Positions 38,201 through 50,003 of a DNA stretch of 64,000 bases are shown in pieces (position 1 is the stretch's first letter; each line of letters begins with the position of its first letter). The notes under the pieces were generated by a model. It saw only the letters and a list, made by a program, of their open reading frames with translations, did no database searches and had not been told where the DNA came from. Position numbers and translations under genes: made by a program. The DNA comes from Centropus unirufus (taxonomy: Eukaryota; Chordata; Aves; Cuculiformes; Centropidae), in assembly GCA_013397695.1 (NCBI GenBank), contig VYZI01000286.1, positions 62,001 through 126,000 on the forward strand, written 5' to 3'.

Positions 38201-41200
38201 TGGACAGTCAGTTCAGTAGAACTAAGAGCTAGTTATTAAGTTTAATCACCAATGTTTATAGAGTAGATTAGTGCTCTTGGGTATCACTGATGTAGATATC
38301 TGATATACCACGAGTGATGTGCCAAATGAGAACTTGATTCTGAAGGCTCATTATGTAATTAGTTCATATTTTTTACTGGGTGTTTTTTACTGTAGTGTCT
38401 TCACATCAGTTCCAAAATCTGCAATGTAATTTTCACAGATACGTTATCAGAGAGTGCAGAAATTCTGCTGTGCTAATTAAGTGTAAGAAATGTACCCACT
38501 GCAGTAGTGAATATGCATATCTTTTCACATAAGGCTGCTTTCAAATTTATTAAATGAGCTTATATCTGAAAGTATGTAACCACGTTTTGGAAAGTTTAGT
38601 TGGTTTTACTATGTCCTTGTGTTTCCTTTCCTGTAAGCATATGTGGATGCATTATAAACATGTGGAACAAAGTATTTATTCAAAGGAGGATAAATTTTGC
38701 TACTCCCTCAAGCCTCCAGCTAGGAGCATATTGCAAAGGTAGTTTACCAAAATCAGACAGATTAGACATAACTCTGAATCCCTGATTCTTCTTTCGTCTG
38801 TCAGCTTGCTCAGCCCGTCCTTCTGCTTTTCAACAGGTGGCAGTGGGGAGGGGTACCAAGTCATCTCATGGTCTCCTGCACAGTCCACTATGCAGATGCA
38901 GCTAAAGGGGACCTTGGGCATCATCTCTACCTTTTTGCTTTTGGCATAGACTAGGTCAGGAGAAAAAACAAAAATTTCTCCTCCCAGCTTCTTACAGATA
39001 AAGAGGCTTCATCCATCCTCATGGGCAAGTTTGTTGTTGTTAAACGATACAGCCCAGTTATCTGAAAATATCCAGAGTTACTGCTCCGGTCCTTGTGCTG
39101 CAATGCATATGCTCAGTAGGGACACCACATGGCCTTTGCTCATCTATTTCTATGCTTTATTTGGAGAGTGGAAAGAGTGCAACAGGGCAGAAGGGTAACC
39201 TCTTATGAAGTGGTCTCTGACAAACCCCCTTGGGCTTGACCTCCAAGATGAATATAATCATGTAACCTATTTACTCTGAGTTAATAGAGTCAGTGTGTAA
39301 CATTCATTGTATTTGATTAATGAAGGTTTTTTTGTTCCTTTGCTGAAGGAAAGGACAGATGTGTTTGTGGTCCACTGCTTCCACTTAAACAAACAGGAGA
39401 GTGAGTTTCAAATCTTACTCAAGGGTGTACTGCGTCACAGGGACAATTATATAGCCTTCAGTCTGAAATCAGCTGTCAGAAGCAGAAAGTACTGTTCTTT
39501 TTAATCATAGGTGAGAGTAGCTGTCCTTGAGCATCCAGCTTTCCATACCGTTGTACGTTGCCCTGTGATCAGAGCCAGTGGGAAGAGACCTGGAAACCCA
39601 CAGTTGGTTCAGCCTTTGTATTCCTCATGCTTATTAACATAATATCCTACATTCCCTACATCGGGTTCCCTTTCAGGTATTCAGTGCTCGCAACAGAAGC
39701 CTTTTAATCTGAATGATGACTATCATTTCACATTTAGTTTGATGCCCAGTACTGACTCTCAGGTACTGCATGTACTTTGCTGCCATTTACCCCAGCTCAG
39801 GTCCTGTATACAAAACATGCAAATGTATTAGTTTATTCTTCCCTCCATCTGTTTTATTTAGAGAATAACCTGTACATCTGCCTTTCATCTTCTAACTAGC
39901 CACTGTTGCTGTTAGTGCATTGCTTGCTTTTGAATTGGAGAAAGAAGACAGCTCAGTCACTATCTGTAAATCTATCCACTTCTTGCCATAAACACAGAAC
40001 CGCTCTTGTGAAGCTAAGCCTCATTTGTCCATTTGGGGCAACAGCAGAGCAAGAGTGACAGAGCCAATTACCATGATATCAACTTAAAAGAATGAAACTT
40101 GATTTGAAACAAGAACACATTATTTTGTTTATGAAAGAACACCAGGATGATAAAGATGCATTTTAATAAACGTGAAGCATATCTCAAAAGCAAAATCTCT
40201 TTTTTATCAGATATGTAACATGTATAGAAGCTTAGTATTGAGTCTAGGATCTTAGTATCACAATATAAAATAAGTAGAACTATGCACTGATTCATGTTGC
40301 TAGTAGGCAGATGTTCCCATTGGCACACTTTTAAATCATACATCAGTGCTCTCTCATATTTCTAACTCATCTAATAAACAGAGATTGTCACTTAAGTAGC
40401 AGCTTCAACATTTGTGTTTAATTTGATAGCTCTAATGCAACTTCCTTGAGCTGAAGAAGTTCTAAGTATATTTACAAGAAAGTTGTCCATATCTGTGATA
40501 GTGCCACTAGTGCTGACTACTCAGCTGATGGTGCATGTAACAGAACATTTTTACAAAAATGTTTTCCAGGATAAAGACACTAGGACTAGATGTACCATGC
40601 TAGGAAAAGTCTGTATTACTGTGGCTGAAAAGTTTTAACTTAAAGTGAAATTGCATGGCATTTCATACATTATTACCACTAAGGAAAACCTGACAAGTAG
40701 TGCAAGGATAACTTTGTAAAGGCTTGTACTGGATGGAAAGTGACTTTCTCTGCATAGATAATCTTCTGGTTTGTCTGTATAGTCAAGCCCCTGTAATGAT
40801 GCTCATTTCTTATGTGCATCTGGAGATATGAAAGTTTATCCACATCCAGTATTTCCAGGTCAGGATACTGGTCAATTAAGTTAGCTGAACTGTTCCTATC
40901 AGTAGAAACTTTTGCCAGAGATTCTGACTGATACAGGCTCCTCCTATTTTTTGGTCTTATCACAGCAGAATATTATTCATGTGGTCATGTAAGATTTATG
41001 TGGCATAGAGCTTCCTCCATGGAGACAAAACTGTAACTGGGCTTCTCATTTTTGTAATTGTCTGTTAAAAGAAAGAACAAGTTACAAAGCTCTATCCTGA
41101 GACACAAAGGCTTTTTTCCTCCAGAAAAGAAAAAATATATAAAAGATACTCCTAGGAAAAAAAAAACAAACAAACATGACCTACATTCTGGATGTGGTTA

Positions 41201-42338
41201 AGGGTTTTCACAACATTTTAAGGGAAATATACTTAAACAGTCTTAAATTTATTTCAGTACATTTAGGAACATGAAATAGACAGATAACTATACTCTACAA
41301 ATTATTTTGGTTATAAATAACTGCCAGTTCAAGCTTGCACTAAACTTTTCAAATAATTTCTACAGCTGCTAAAATATAATTAATTGATATAAGGATAGTA
41401 TAATACTTTTGCTTTTTATTATTATTATTTTACTGTATTTATAAGGACCTTTATCATAGGGGAATCAGGTAGAGGACTTTGACTCCATCTTTATTTTTAA
41501 AAAGCTGATTGTAATTAACACATCCAAGAAATATTCATGTGTTACTGCATTATATATCGAAAGTTATTCCGCAGCTGAAGAATTAGAAAAAAAAAAAACC
41601 AAAACATTATATGCAGCTTTATTTTCACCAAGAATTCAAATGTGGCAACAAACATTTCCTGCTGCATCTCCCTGTACACCATGAGAATAGCTTTTGAGGA
41701 GACCAGATTTTCAGACAAATTCCGACTGTGCAGTTAACAGAGGTAGTTGAGCTAAAGTTATAGTTACTGGTGTTAACGACCAAAATAAATTGAATAAATG
41801 CATCAGCAAGAATACCAGCAAAGGCAAGTGGACATACAGATACATGAATACTTTGAACTCTTTCGGTGATCAAAATCTAAATTAAATTGAAGATGTTTGA
41901 AAGAATGGGAAAAAAATAAAAAAACTGACAGAAGTATTGATCGAAAAGTAGCAGAAAAAGGTTCTTGACCAGTTTCTGAAAAATGAAATTGTACACGAGG
42001 TCTCTGTGCTTGGTGAAATTACTTATTATTCAAGACATGCAATTGTGACTATTATGCATAAAAATTCAGAAGAATACAAAGAAACTAAAAATAGTTTTTA
42101 GACTTTATTCAGCAACACTTCTCTAGGTGCCTATTTTGACACTAAAATATAAGAAAAATAGTGAGAAGAAATTACACCCTATTAAGTGCCTATAAAATTG
42201 ATAGAGCACTCAAATTTGCTATTGAGAATCATTTGCTATTTATAGATTATTCATAATATGTGTTTTGTATGAGTTTTTTTGGAATGATAATAGGAGAGTT
42301 TTTTAAGCAGAACCCTGACACAAAACCCAAATCACCTC
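32271..42338. other. Unique non-coding DNA
   Basis: About 10 kb contain no recognised gene or transposon. Small items include a hairpin GTTACC-ATAA-GGTAAC at 33684-33699, an E-box CACGTG at 35469-35474, an AC run at about 36991-37003, an octamer ATGCAAAT at 39817-39824 and (TTA)n near 41418. The 94-codon minus-strand frame at 40679-40963 reads somewhat protein-like but lacks good splice sites. Confidence 0.5.
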
Positions 42339-42352
42339 TGTGTGTGTGTGTG
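42339..42352. repeat. (TG)7 microsatellite
   Basis: Seven TG units lie just upstream of the duplicated segment at 42366. The run is short and may be polymorphic. Confidence 0.9.
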
Positions 42353-42365
42353 AATTTGTACGTAT

Positions 42366-42431
42366 TTCTTTATTTGTTTTAAGAGCCTGTAAAGAATATA
42401 TATATTCTTTATTTGTTTTAAGAGCCTATAA
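42366..42431. repeat. 39-bp-period duplication around a 22-bp palindrome
   Basis: A 27-base segment beginning TTCTTTATTTG occurs at 42366-42392 and again at 42405-42431, with one difference (CCTGTAA versus CCTATAA). The junction holds a perfect 22-bp palindrome (42390-42411) whose left arm is TAAAGAATATA. The palindrome is partly made from the ends of the two copies, which suggests slippage or template switching at a hairpin during replication. Confidence 0.93.
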
Positions 42432-45034
42432 GGCATTCCATTGTTGAGGAACAGCCTGACCTGTAATTTCTATACATTACCAAAGCAAAATCTTTAAAGG
42501 AAATCCAAGAAATGCATAAATCACCATTATTTGGTTGTGTAATAGACCATGGCGTTTCTACTTCAGGCTACATCCCCACTGACAGCTTCACGGGATTGAT
42601 GCAGTTGTGACTGCTTCTTTATTCAGTACTACTTTACCTACTTTTCAGCAGTGAATCCCCATAGAAAGCGAGATGTAGGGATATGACAGACAGATATCTT
42701 ATGAAGTAATATGCTGACAAACCTGGTAAACTGCTTTCTGTGCTAAATATGGTTAGGCCTGGATGAAAACGATTAGCAAACTTTCATTTTTAGGGATTCC
42801 TGCCAAATGTCAATATGCGTGACAGCTGAAAACCACCTGTTCTTGAACATAAACGCTGTCACCATTGTCATTTTCTGTTTCTGGCAGAAGAGTATTATGT
42901 CTGTTCTGAATCTTAATCTACTGGCAACAGTCTTATTTTAACAGAATGTCGCATTTCACAAGTTCATAACAGGGTTCCCAACTTCTCTTAGTGCTTAAAA
43001 CAGTGCTCTGCCTCCGAACCTGGCATCCACCCAGCAGCTCTTATCACAGCCCGTGGAACACCAGCATGACCGGCACTGAAAGCTGGGTTTGTCTGAATCT
43101 CCAGTCACCTGTTGCATTACCACAGCAGTATGCATGCTGCAGAAGCTGGGTATCTCTTGCTGGAAACATCAAAAGTGTTATTGAAAAATTATGCTTGTCT
43201 TTAGGCAGTAAAACCCTGAAGCAGTACTGAATCAAAGCCAGTTAGGGTATTCCAGTTGCATATATCTTGTCTAGAAAAAAAGAGGACTATAATCAGGTTA
43301 ATTTTCCTTGTATGTTAGACAAGATGGTGTATGCTTTCTTCCCTGAGCATCACTCCTGTCTCTACTGTGCCTAATATGCGGTATTTGTGTTAGCATTCAA
43401 GGGCGTGTCCTTCTGTAGTAGAATTTTTCAAAGATTTCTTGAGAATCTTTACTGATACATCATTGCTTAATACACTTTGTACTATATGCAACATCTATCC
43501 CAACCTCACTAGAAAGAGGAAAGTACATCATTTTGTCAGCTGCATAGAACATGCTGAATCTGGGAGGGTGATATAGCGTAGGTATTTCTTCAGATAGATT
43601 GAATGCAGGCAAACCCAGTGCGGGATGATCTTCACACTTATGTTTTCAATAATGTACGGGGGTTGTTCAGTGTTCCAGAAGCTGGTAGGCAAATCAGGCC
43701 CTGTGATGCCAAAATGCTAAAATAAGTACAGTTTTATTATGGTTAGTGTTTCTCTTGACAAGAGCTTAAATCTGAATTTAAGGGCATCCCATGTTTAAGC
43801 AGAGGTTAATTGTCAACCTGTCACATCAGCACATACCTCAGAAACCACTGCACAAACTGACTGAGATGGACACTGTGTGATTCAAGACCTAGAGTGGGTT
43901 CACAAAGTGCATGACACATATGTGTGCAGGATGAAAAGAGGTCAGGTGTCTTGGAAGTGCTTTGATAGCTCTGTTGCCTGAAGGAGCTTGTCAGTTCATC
44001 TTATTCTTAGTCCCAGATTTTCTTTCTTTAATTGAATTATGAGGTGTGAGAATAGTCTGTTTTTTTCACCTGCTTTTCAATCTCATGGCGGACAAAATCA
44101 TTTAACAGGTGTGACCAATGTGACCTTAATGCTTGGACACAAAATGTGCAGTTGGAGTAAGTAAACTATAAAATATTAATAGCACATGATATTGTTGTGA
44201 TTTTTCTGGCAGATTGATTGCTTCAATCAGGCTGAGGGGACTGGCTGCCAAGGATTTATATTGGCTGGCAAAAAGCACTCCTAATAATAGGCCCTTGTGG
44301 TAAAAATGACAAAATGTGGAGGTCAAAACACATAAAACAAGTGAAATAAAAATGTGACTCTATTCTGTCCTAAGTGAGAGCAGCTAGTCCAGCCTTAAGA
44401 GCGCTCTTCTTTCAAAATGAATTCCTGATAACGAACTACTGGCAGAAAGGTTATGGGGTTATGGTAAAAGCTACTTCACGGAACTTGTCCTCTCTAAAGA
44501 GTTAGTTTAAATTTCATACACTCAAGCTAATGTGTCTCCAGTTAATTTGGCTTGAATGAGGAAAGCCACCCTGTGAATTAACACCATAGCAGCATAGAGG
44601 AGATGTTACTAGCTGAAACAGCATTTTCTCCTGAGCTAGTTTCCACTGATGGGCCATCTAACTCCAAAAAAAAGTGTTACTATTCTTGAATGAGGGCTGC
44701 TGACATTTTGGTGGGTATTTTTTTATTGATTGGACTTGAGTTATCAACGGCACATATTTTAACTGAAGTTAACTCTGAGGGAAAAAAGTGACAGAGGTCT
44801 TAAATATTTGAGTTATGAGATAAATTAGTGACCAACAAGAAGGAGTTGCTGATTTATAGACTAGAGAATCTGACTGAGGGTGAAAGGTGTGAAGCTATAA
44901 CAAATAACTCCCTTGATTTGGAAATAATGGAATACCCAGGCTCCCTGGAAGATTCTGGCTCTTGACTTTGTTAGAGATTAGAGCCCTTATATCTCTGCTC
45001 AAGTACAGCTATTTGGAAGACTTTGGCTTGAAGA
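42432..45034. other. Unique non-coding DNA
   Basis: No gene or repeat family is recognised in this interval. Confidence 0.55.
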
Positions 45035-45057
45035 CCAGACAACGTTGTGTTGTCTGG
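45035..45057. repeat. Perfect 9-bp inverted repeat, 5-nt loop
   Basis: The arm CCAGACAAC (45035-45043) and its exact reverse complement GTTGTCTGG (45049-45057) flank GTTGT. Unlike most palindromes in the window it is not AT-only. It ends 87 bases before the candidate acceptor of the exon at 45145. Confidence 0.92.
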
Positions 45058-45144
45058 CTGAGAAGTGTGAAGAGTTCTGAAGAAGTCTAAGGCTCCCATG
45101 CACGTTTCCTCGCGTATCCCATAATATCTCTGTGCTGTCTCCAG

Positions 45145-45353
45145 CTCTCTTTGAAGGCCGAGAGAGGCATCATCTCTGACTGTTTCCAGAAGCAGATTTT
45201 GGACAGAATGTTCCCACTGAAGTTGGCATGTTTCTTCCTTTTGCTGAGGGCTTTTCCACTGGGAAAATCAGCAAATAGGACTTGCTTCTCTCACTCAAGC
45301 TCACAGAAGTTGTGCTTGAGTAAAAGTGAGAAGCCACAGCTTCAGTTTTGCAG
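45145..45353 (+). other. Candidate exon with signal-peptide-like segment (unproven)
   Basis: A pyrimidine-rich tract ending in an acceptor (CTGTGCTGTCTCCAG, ending at 45144) precedes a 209-base segment that is open in one frame throughout and ends at a donor (TTGCAG|GTATGC, GT at 45354). The frame contains an ATG at 45208 followed by a hydrophobic stretch, MFPLKLACFFLLLRAFPLG, which resembles a signal peptide with a lysine near the start. After it come about 30 residues with several Ser, Lys and four Cys. If translated from this ATG, the exon would carry 48 codons plus two bases. I recognise no family. Chance frames of this length are common here, so the case rests on the coincidence of both splice sites with the frame. 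It could equally be an exon of a non-coding RNA or nothing. Confidence 0.22.
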
Positions 45354-45491
45354 GTATGCTTGTGCTTATATTAGATACAAGGAAAAACATGCTTAAATAA
45401 CAGAATGGTTGTCACAGATGTGACGAAACACTGGCCGGTGTATGACATGATGGACGAACTAGCAAGTAAACTATTAGCTACTGTTGCTGCT

Positions 45492-45508
45492 AAAAAAAAA
45501 AAAAAAAA
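45492..45508. repeat. Poly(A) tract, A17
   Basis: This is an uninterrupted run of 17 A, about 140 bases downstream of the candidate exon's donor. No poly(A) signal lies just upstream, so it is treated as simple sequence. Confidence 0.93.
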
Positions 45509-48130
45509 GATTTGAAGTTCTTCAAAATGTGTATCATTTTGCTTGATAGCTACTCAAGTCTGACAAATAAAAACATGTTTACAAGCATATTAAGGGCACT
45601 GCTTTATAAATTAAATTTAAAACAGATACTAAAATGACAGAAGGAAACCTCCCTTGTCAAATTTCCGTGTTCAACTTAATCCAAGACCAGCCAAGTTTCC
45701 ACATCAGTTTAGACGAAAGAGAGGATCATTCTTTTTGTAATGAGTACACACACAGACTATTCCTTGTGCAAGGTCAAAATCTATTTTCCTGTTTTCTAAA
45801 ATACTGATGAGTTGTGTCTGTGCTCAGGACAATGTGGGGACCACAGTTTACTTTGGTTCAACTAGTGATTTAGGCTTTCATTTTCTTGTTCTCTTTTCTT
45901 TTGTATACCTTCAAAAATTAAGTAACTACAGTTGTATTTTATATCCTTCAAGAAACTGGCAGAGTACTGTGTGCAGATAAAAAATCTAGGAGGAAAAGAA
46001 AGGCAGCCAAAGTTAATCACTAAGGTCTGACAGTTTCTCCTGCTGTCACTATTTTAGTTGAGCAGGAGGTCTTTTTGTTTGTTTTGGGAGATTTATTTTA
46101 TTTTTTGATCAAAATATTTTCCTTGGAAAGCTCTAACGTTATATTGATGGAAAAGTCTCTTATACCAACACAATGTGTTCCCCATCCTGTTCATGTACAG
46201 CATAATTCATTTAGGTAATTTCATATCAATATGCTCTGGCCCACGGAACAAGCTACTCTAGCAGGTACAACCATCAGCTATGTGCATAAATACTTTACAT
46301 GCTGATCTTCGAGGTTCATAGCTGAACTTTGGTTGGTTATGCATGTGCAGTTCTGATGCAGTGCCAGTAAACCCAAAAGAAGTGTTTCTGCTTGCATTGA
46401 GCTATAAAATGTTGTTTGACATTTGGCTCATGATCCATGTATATCTCATTTCCAGTGTGAGGTTACCTTTCTAGTCTGTTTTACCTTGGATGTCCTTACT
46501 CACAAGAAGGAAAATGGGAAAAACTACAGTTTTCCTCCAGTTTTTGTCTTACTTCTGACAGCTGTGGAACTAGCATACTGGCAAAGACATTGTCGTTGGC
46601 CACTTTGTGATTTACTTCTTCTAGTTAGCACTTGTTTAAGTATTGGAATGGTTTTATCAGCTTCAGAACTTTGTTTTAGAGGCTAAAATTGTATCTTGGT
46701 AGATGAAATCTACAAAAACATCTGCTACCTTTTGGAAATGATATGGTAACTAATTTCACAGATTTCTGTCCCCAGCACAGAGCAAATACTGTGCAAACTG
46801 CAGCTAAATACCCAGTCTGGATCATATGACCACCTCAATAAATTTTGAACTTCTTATAAACACCTCTATTGATGATTTTGTACTGGAATACATAGAATCA
46901 ATACACTCCATAGAAAGGAATTGATACTACAAAAAAATTCTTGTTTTCTCTCTTACTTTGAAGATTCTGATGCTGAGGTTCCATAAACATAGGTGGAACA
47001 TTCCTGGAAGACAAGTCCTGTAATTTGGAGTAGTGGAACCTGAGAGCTTTAAACTCTTGGGCAAATGATTTTCCAGCATAATTTTCTGGTATGAAAGAAG
47101 GGTGAGCTCCATTGCTCTGCTCTAAGCCTCTATTTTTTTTTAAATATATTTACCAGTTGAAGCAGGAGATTCTGTATCACATTTCATGTTGTTCCATGAG
47201 AATTGCCACTGGCTGGTGGGGAATCTCATCCCTTCAGAGTGCTTTCTCAAAGTTTCTTATGTTACTTATTGATTTTCCATAGGTGAATGCTGTAATTTGG
47301 AAACACAGCAAAGTGACATAAGGCTCAGTTGCTTTATTTCTGTTCTTACAGGGCTACATCTTGTGTTTCAGTTGGGGAGTAGGAGCTTTCAGTGTTCTTT
47401 GCAGCTTTTTATGGAAATTTAGCAAGCTAGTAAAGCAAAAATCAATTAACAAGTAATTTTTTTCTTTTACAAAACTGAGTACAAGAGACTAGTGCAATCA
47501 ACAAATCAAATTTGCAGTTGGAGTCACATTGATTTTGCTTAGTTGATTAAATTGATCTTTTAATGAATTAGTATCTGTGTGAAATTAAATCAACAGCATT
47601 CAGTTGTAGGTGGAAGGAAGATTCAAATTAAGAAGTTGTGCAGCACAGCCACAGCAGTGTAAAGGATTTAACGAACTTGTCAACCCTTCAGGACACAGTT
47701 GTGTCAGTCAGATTTGCTTCATTAGTTATTTTTTGCTTTTCTTATTTCCTACTTGTTCTGCTGTGCAGAACATAGGATTCACAATGCCAAAAATAAATGT
47801 TTACAGTGTAAACGTTCATGTAGCCAAGCTTCTCAGTTAGCACATTTTTAGTTTACAGAGAGTAATAAGCACTTGTAGGATGTAAATACATCTATTCTCA
47901 ATTATGTGTTTAAAAATGGTAACATAAATGATGCCTTGTGAGTCTTCTCTTCATTGAGTCTAAAGAAAGTCCAAGGAACTATCTTGGCTGGAGACATTTG
48001 CATTGTAGATTTCTAATATAAGGTAGGAATTTTCTTATCAAAATGGCTCAAATTCTTTTTTCCAGAAGATTAGCTTCACACAAACATACTCTTGCTGTCT
48101 TCAGTGAAGCATGCTTATTGAAGGTACCAT

Positions 48131-48162
48131 GTGCTAAAATGTAGATATTGAAGTTTTAGCAC
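48131..48162. repeat. Perfect 9-bp inverted repeat, 14-nt loop
   Basis: GTGCTAAAA (48131-48139) and its exact reverse complement TTTTAGCAC (48154-48162) flank a 14-base loop. The stem is too short for a microRNA precursor and I match it to no known RNA. Confidence 0.85.
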
Positions 48163-49981
48163 TTCTTGCACTCACAGATGTACATTCACACCTGGTGAAG
48201 TGTTACAGCAAGATCAGTATTAAGGAGGCAGAAAACACCAGTGTAATAAAACATAGAGGAAAAGGAAATGGTATTTAGAGAAAAAAGAAGGTCACTAATT
48301 GCATAGAATAGAGCTCTTCAGAAGTATCTTCAACTGAGAAGCTTCCAAGTGTGTCTCTGTTTTGCAAATCAATCTTGTAGTTTTCTTACTGCATAGACCA
48401 TAAAACCACGAAGGTACTGACCATTTTTTTTCATAGAGGTCTAGAAAAAATGCACCATCTCTGGAGCACAGCTGGCAGTTTATAGTGGTAATTCTATGCG
48501 TCCTCCTTAAAGACCTAAGCAAATCTGAGTATAACCCTCATGATTTGGCAAAGTGGCCCAATTTGGAATAAGAGCTCTGAATGTAAATTTTTGTTAAAGA
48601 ATTTCTTTTGCTTTCTTTTCTCTGCAAATCCAATATCATATGCTTTTTAAAAAAAACTTACATAGAGACATCCAACAACTATACTAGTCAAAAAAGTAAT
48701 AAAAGAACATCTTAACAGTAGGAATTTACAACTAGTACTACATCTCGTTTGGGGAGGGCAATGAGTGTCAATGAGTTCAGTTTCTTTGATTTTTTGGGGC
48801 TTTTGATACAGCTGGTAAGACTTTCACCCTTTTGGTCATGTACACAATCAGCTTTTTCATTTATCTTTCTTTTGTAAATGAAAGACTCTTTTCCTGATAC
48901 CTTACTGAGCAGCAGAGACTTCCCTCCAAGGGGTGGCCTCATCAACGCACCCTGGGGGCAGTTCCTATGGGAACTTGCATCGCCACAGTGAGTCAGTCTG
49001 GGGCCTCAGATCCTCCAGAAACCATGTTGGCCTAGTTTATTTGCTTATGAAACTCTATGTTTAAGACATTTCCCCTTGTGTTGAGGCCTCATCTATGTGT
49101 CGGATTTTACTAGGGTCACCCAGCAGAGACATAGATGTGGAGAGGGAGGCCTCTGGTTGATACCTTCCCCATTGCAACAGAAGCCCTGGTGTGACAGTGG
49201 TGATTCTAGCAGAAAAAAAAATAATGTTTTTGGTTTTCTTTTTTATGTGGCTTGATAGATTGACTGTCACTTGTATCGGCAGAGAGCTGCTTCACCAGTT
49301 CAGCTGTGCCTTCATGAGGGAAAGCTTACAAGCTGGATCAGTATTTTGTCAAATCTTGAATTGCTGGAATAAATGTATGTAAATCTTCAGATAAATTTAA
49401 AAGCTCAAGAGAAAATATTCATCACTCCTAAGATTAAGAAATCTAATCATGTTTTATAAGAGATATATTCCTGAAATCCTGTTCTTTCTTACCTGGTACA
49501 ATAACTTTGTAAAGAATTCTGAATAGGAGGTTCTGATTCATTTTCTTAATGCACTCTTCCTGTTACAACCATTCTTTGTAGAGGATGCTTACGTTTTCTT
49601 GACTGCCATTCAGCTGGTCAGCAGATAACCTTCTTATCCTAGCATTCTCCAAAATTTTCCAAATAGAACTTATCCTTATCTAAATTGGATGCACTGAATG
49701 CTGCTCTGAAAGCTTTTCTTCATGCAGCTGAAAGCTAGTGGCAATGCCGTCTTGCTGTAGCATTATTTTTTTCAGGAAAAGAAGTAATCTGAAGGGGAAA
49801 ATATGAAAACATAACACAGAATCTGAATCCTTCAGAACGCAAATATAATTTAATTCATACGGACAAGCTTCATTAAAAGAATATTGTAACCTAAGGCAGT
49901 GAAAGCAGGGGAACATAGAAAAGGATTAAGTACCAAGTATGCACAACAGGTGTTGCTAAGCAGGTTTTCCATTCTTTTTGG

Positions 49982-50003
49982 CCATTGGAGGTTTATCCAA
50001 TGG
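49982..50003. repeat. 8-bp inverted repeat carrying two CCAAT boxes
   Basis: CCATTGGA (49982-49989) and TCCAATGG (49996-50003) are exact reverse complements separated by GGTTTA. Each arm contains a CCAAT motif, one on each strand, which is the core recognised by NF-Y. A GGAGGTTT word is also repeated in tandem across the pair. No TATA box or initiator is near, so promoter activity is not supported. Confidence 0.8.

Noticed and set aside
40679..40963. 94-codon minus-strand frame with protein-like composition
   Set aside because: It needs a GTG start, its only nearby donor (CAG|GTTTTC) is poor and no good acceptor precedes it. Frames of this size are expected by chance.
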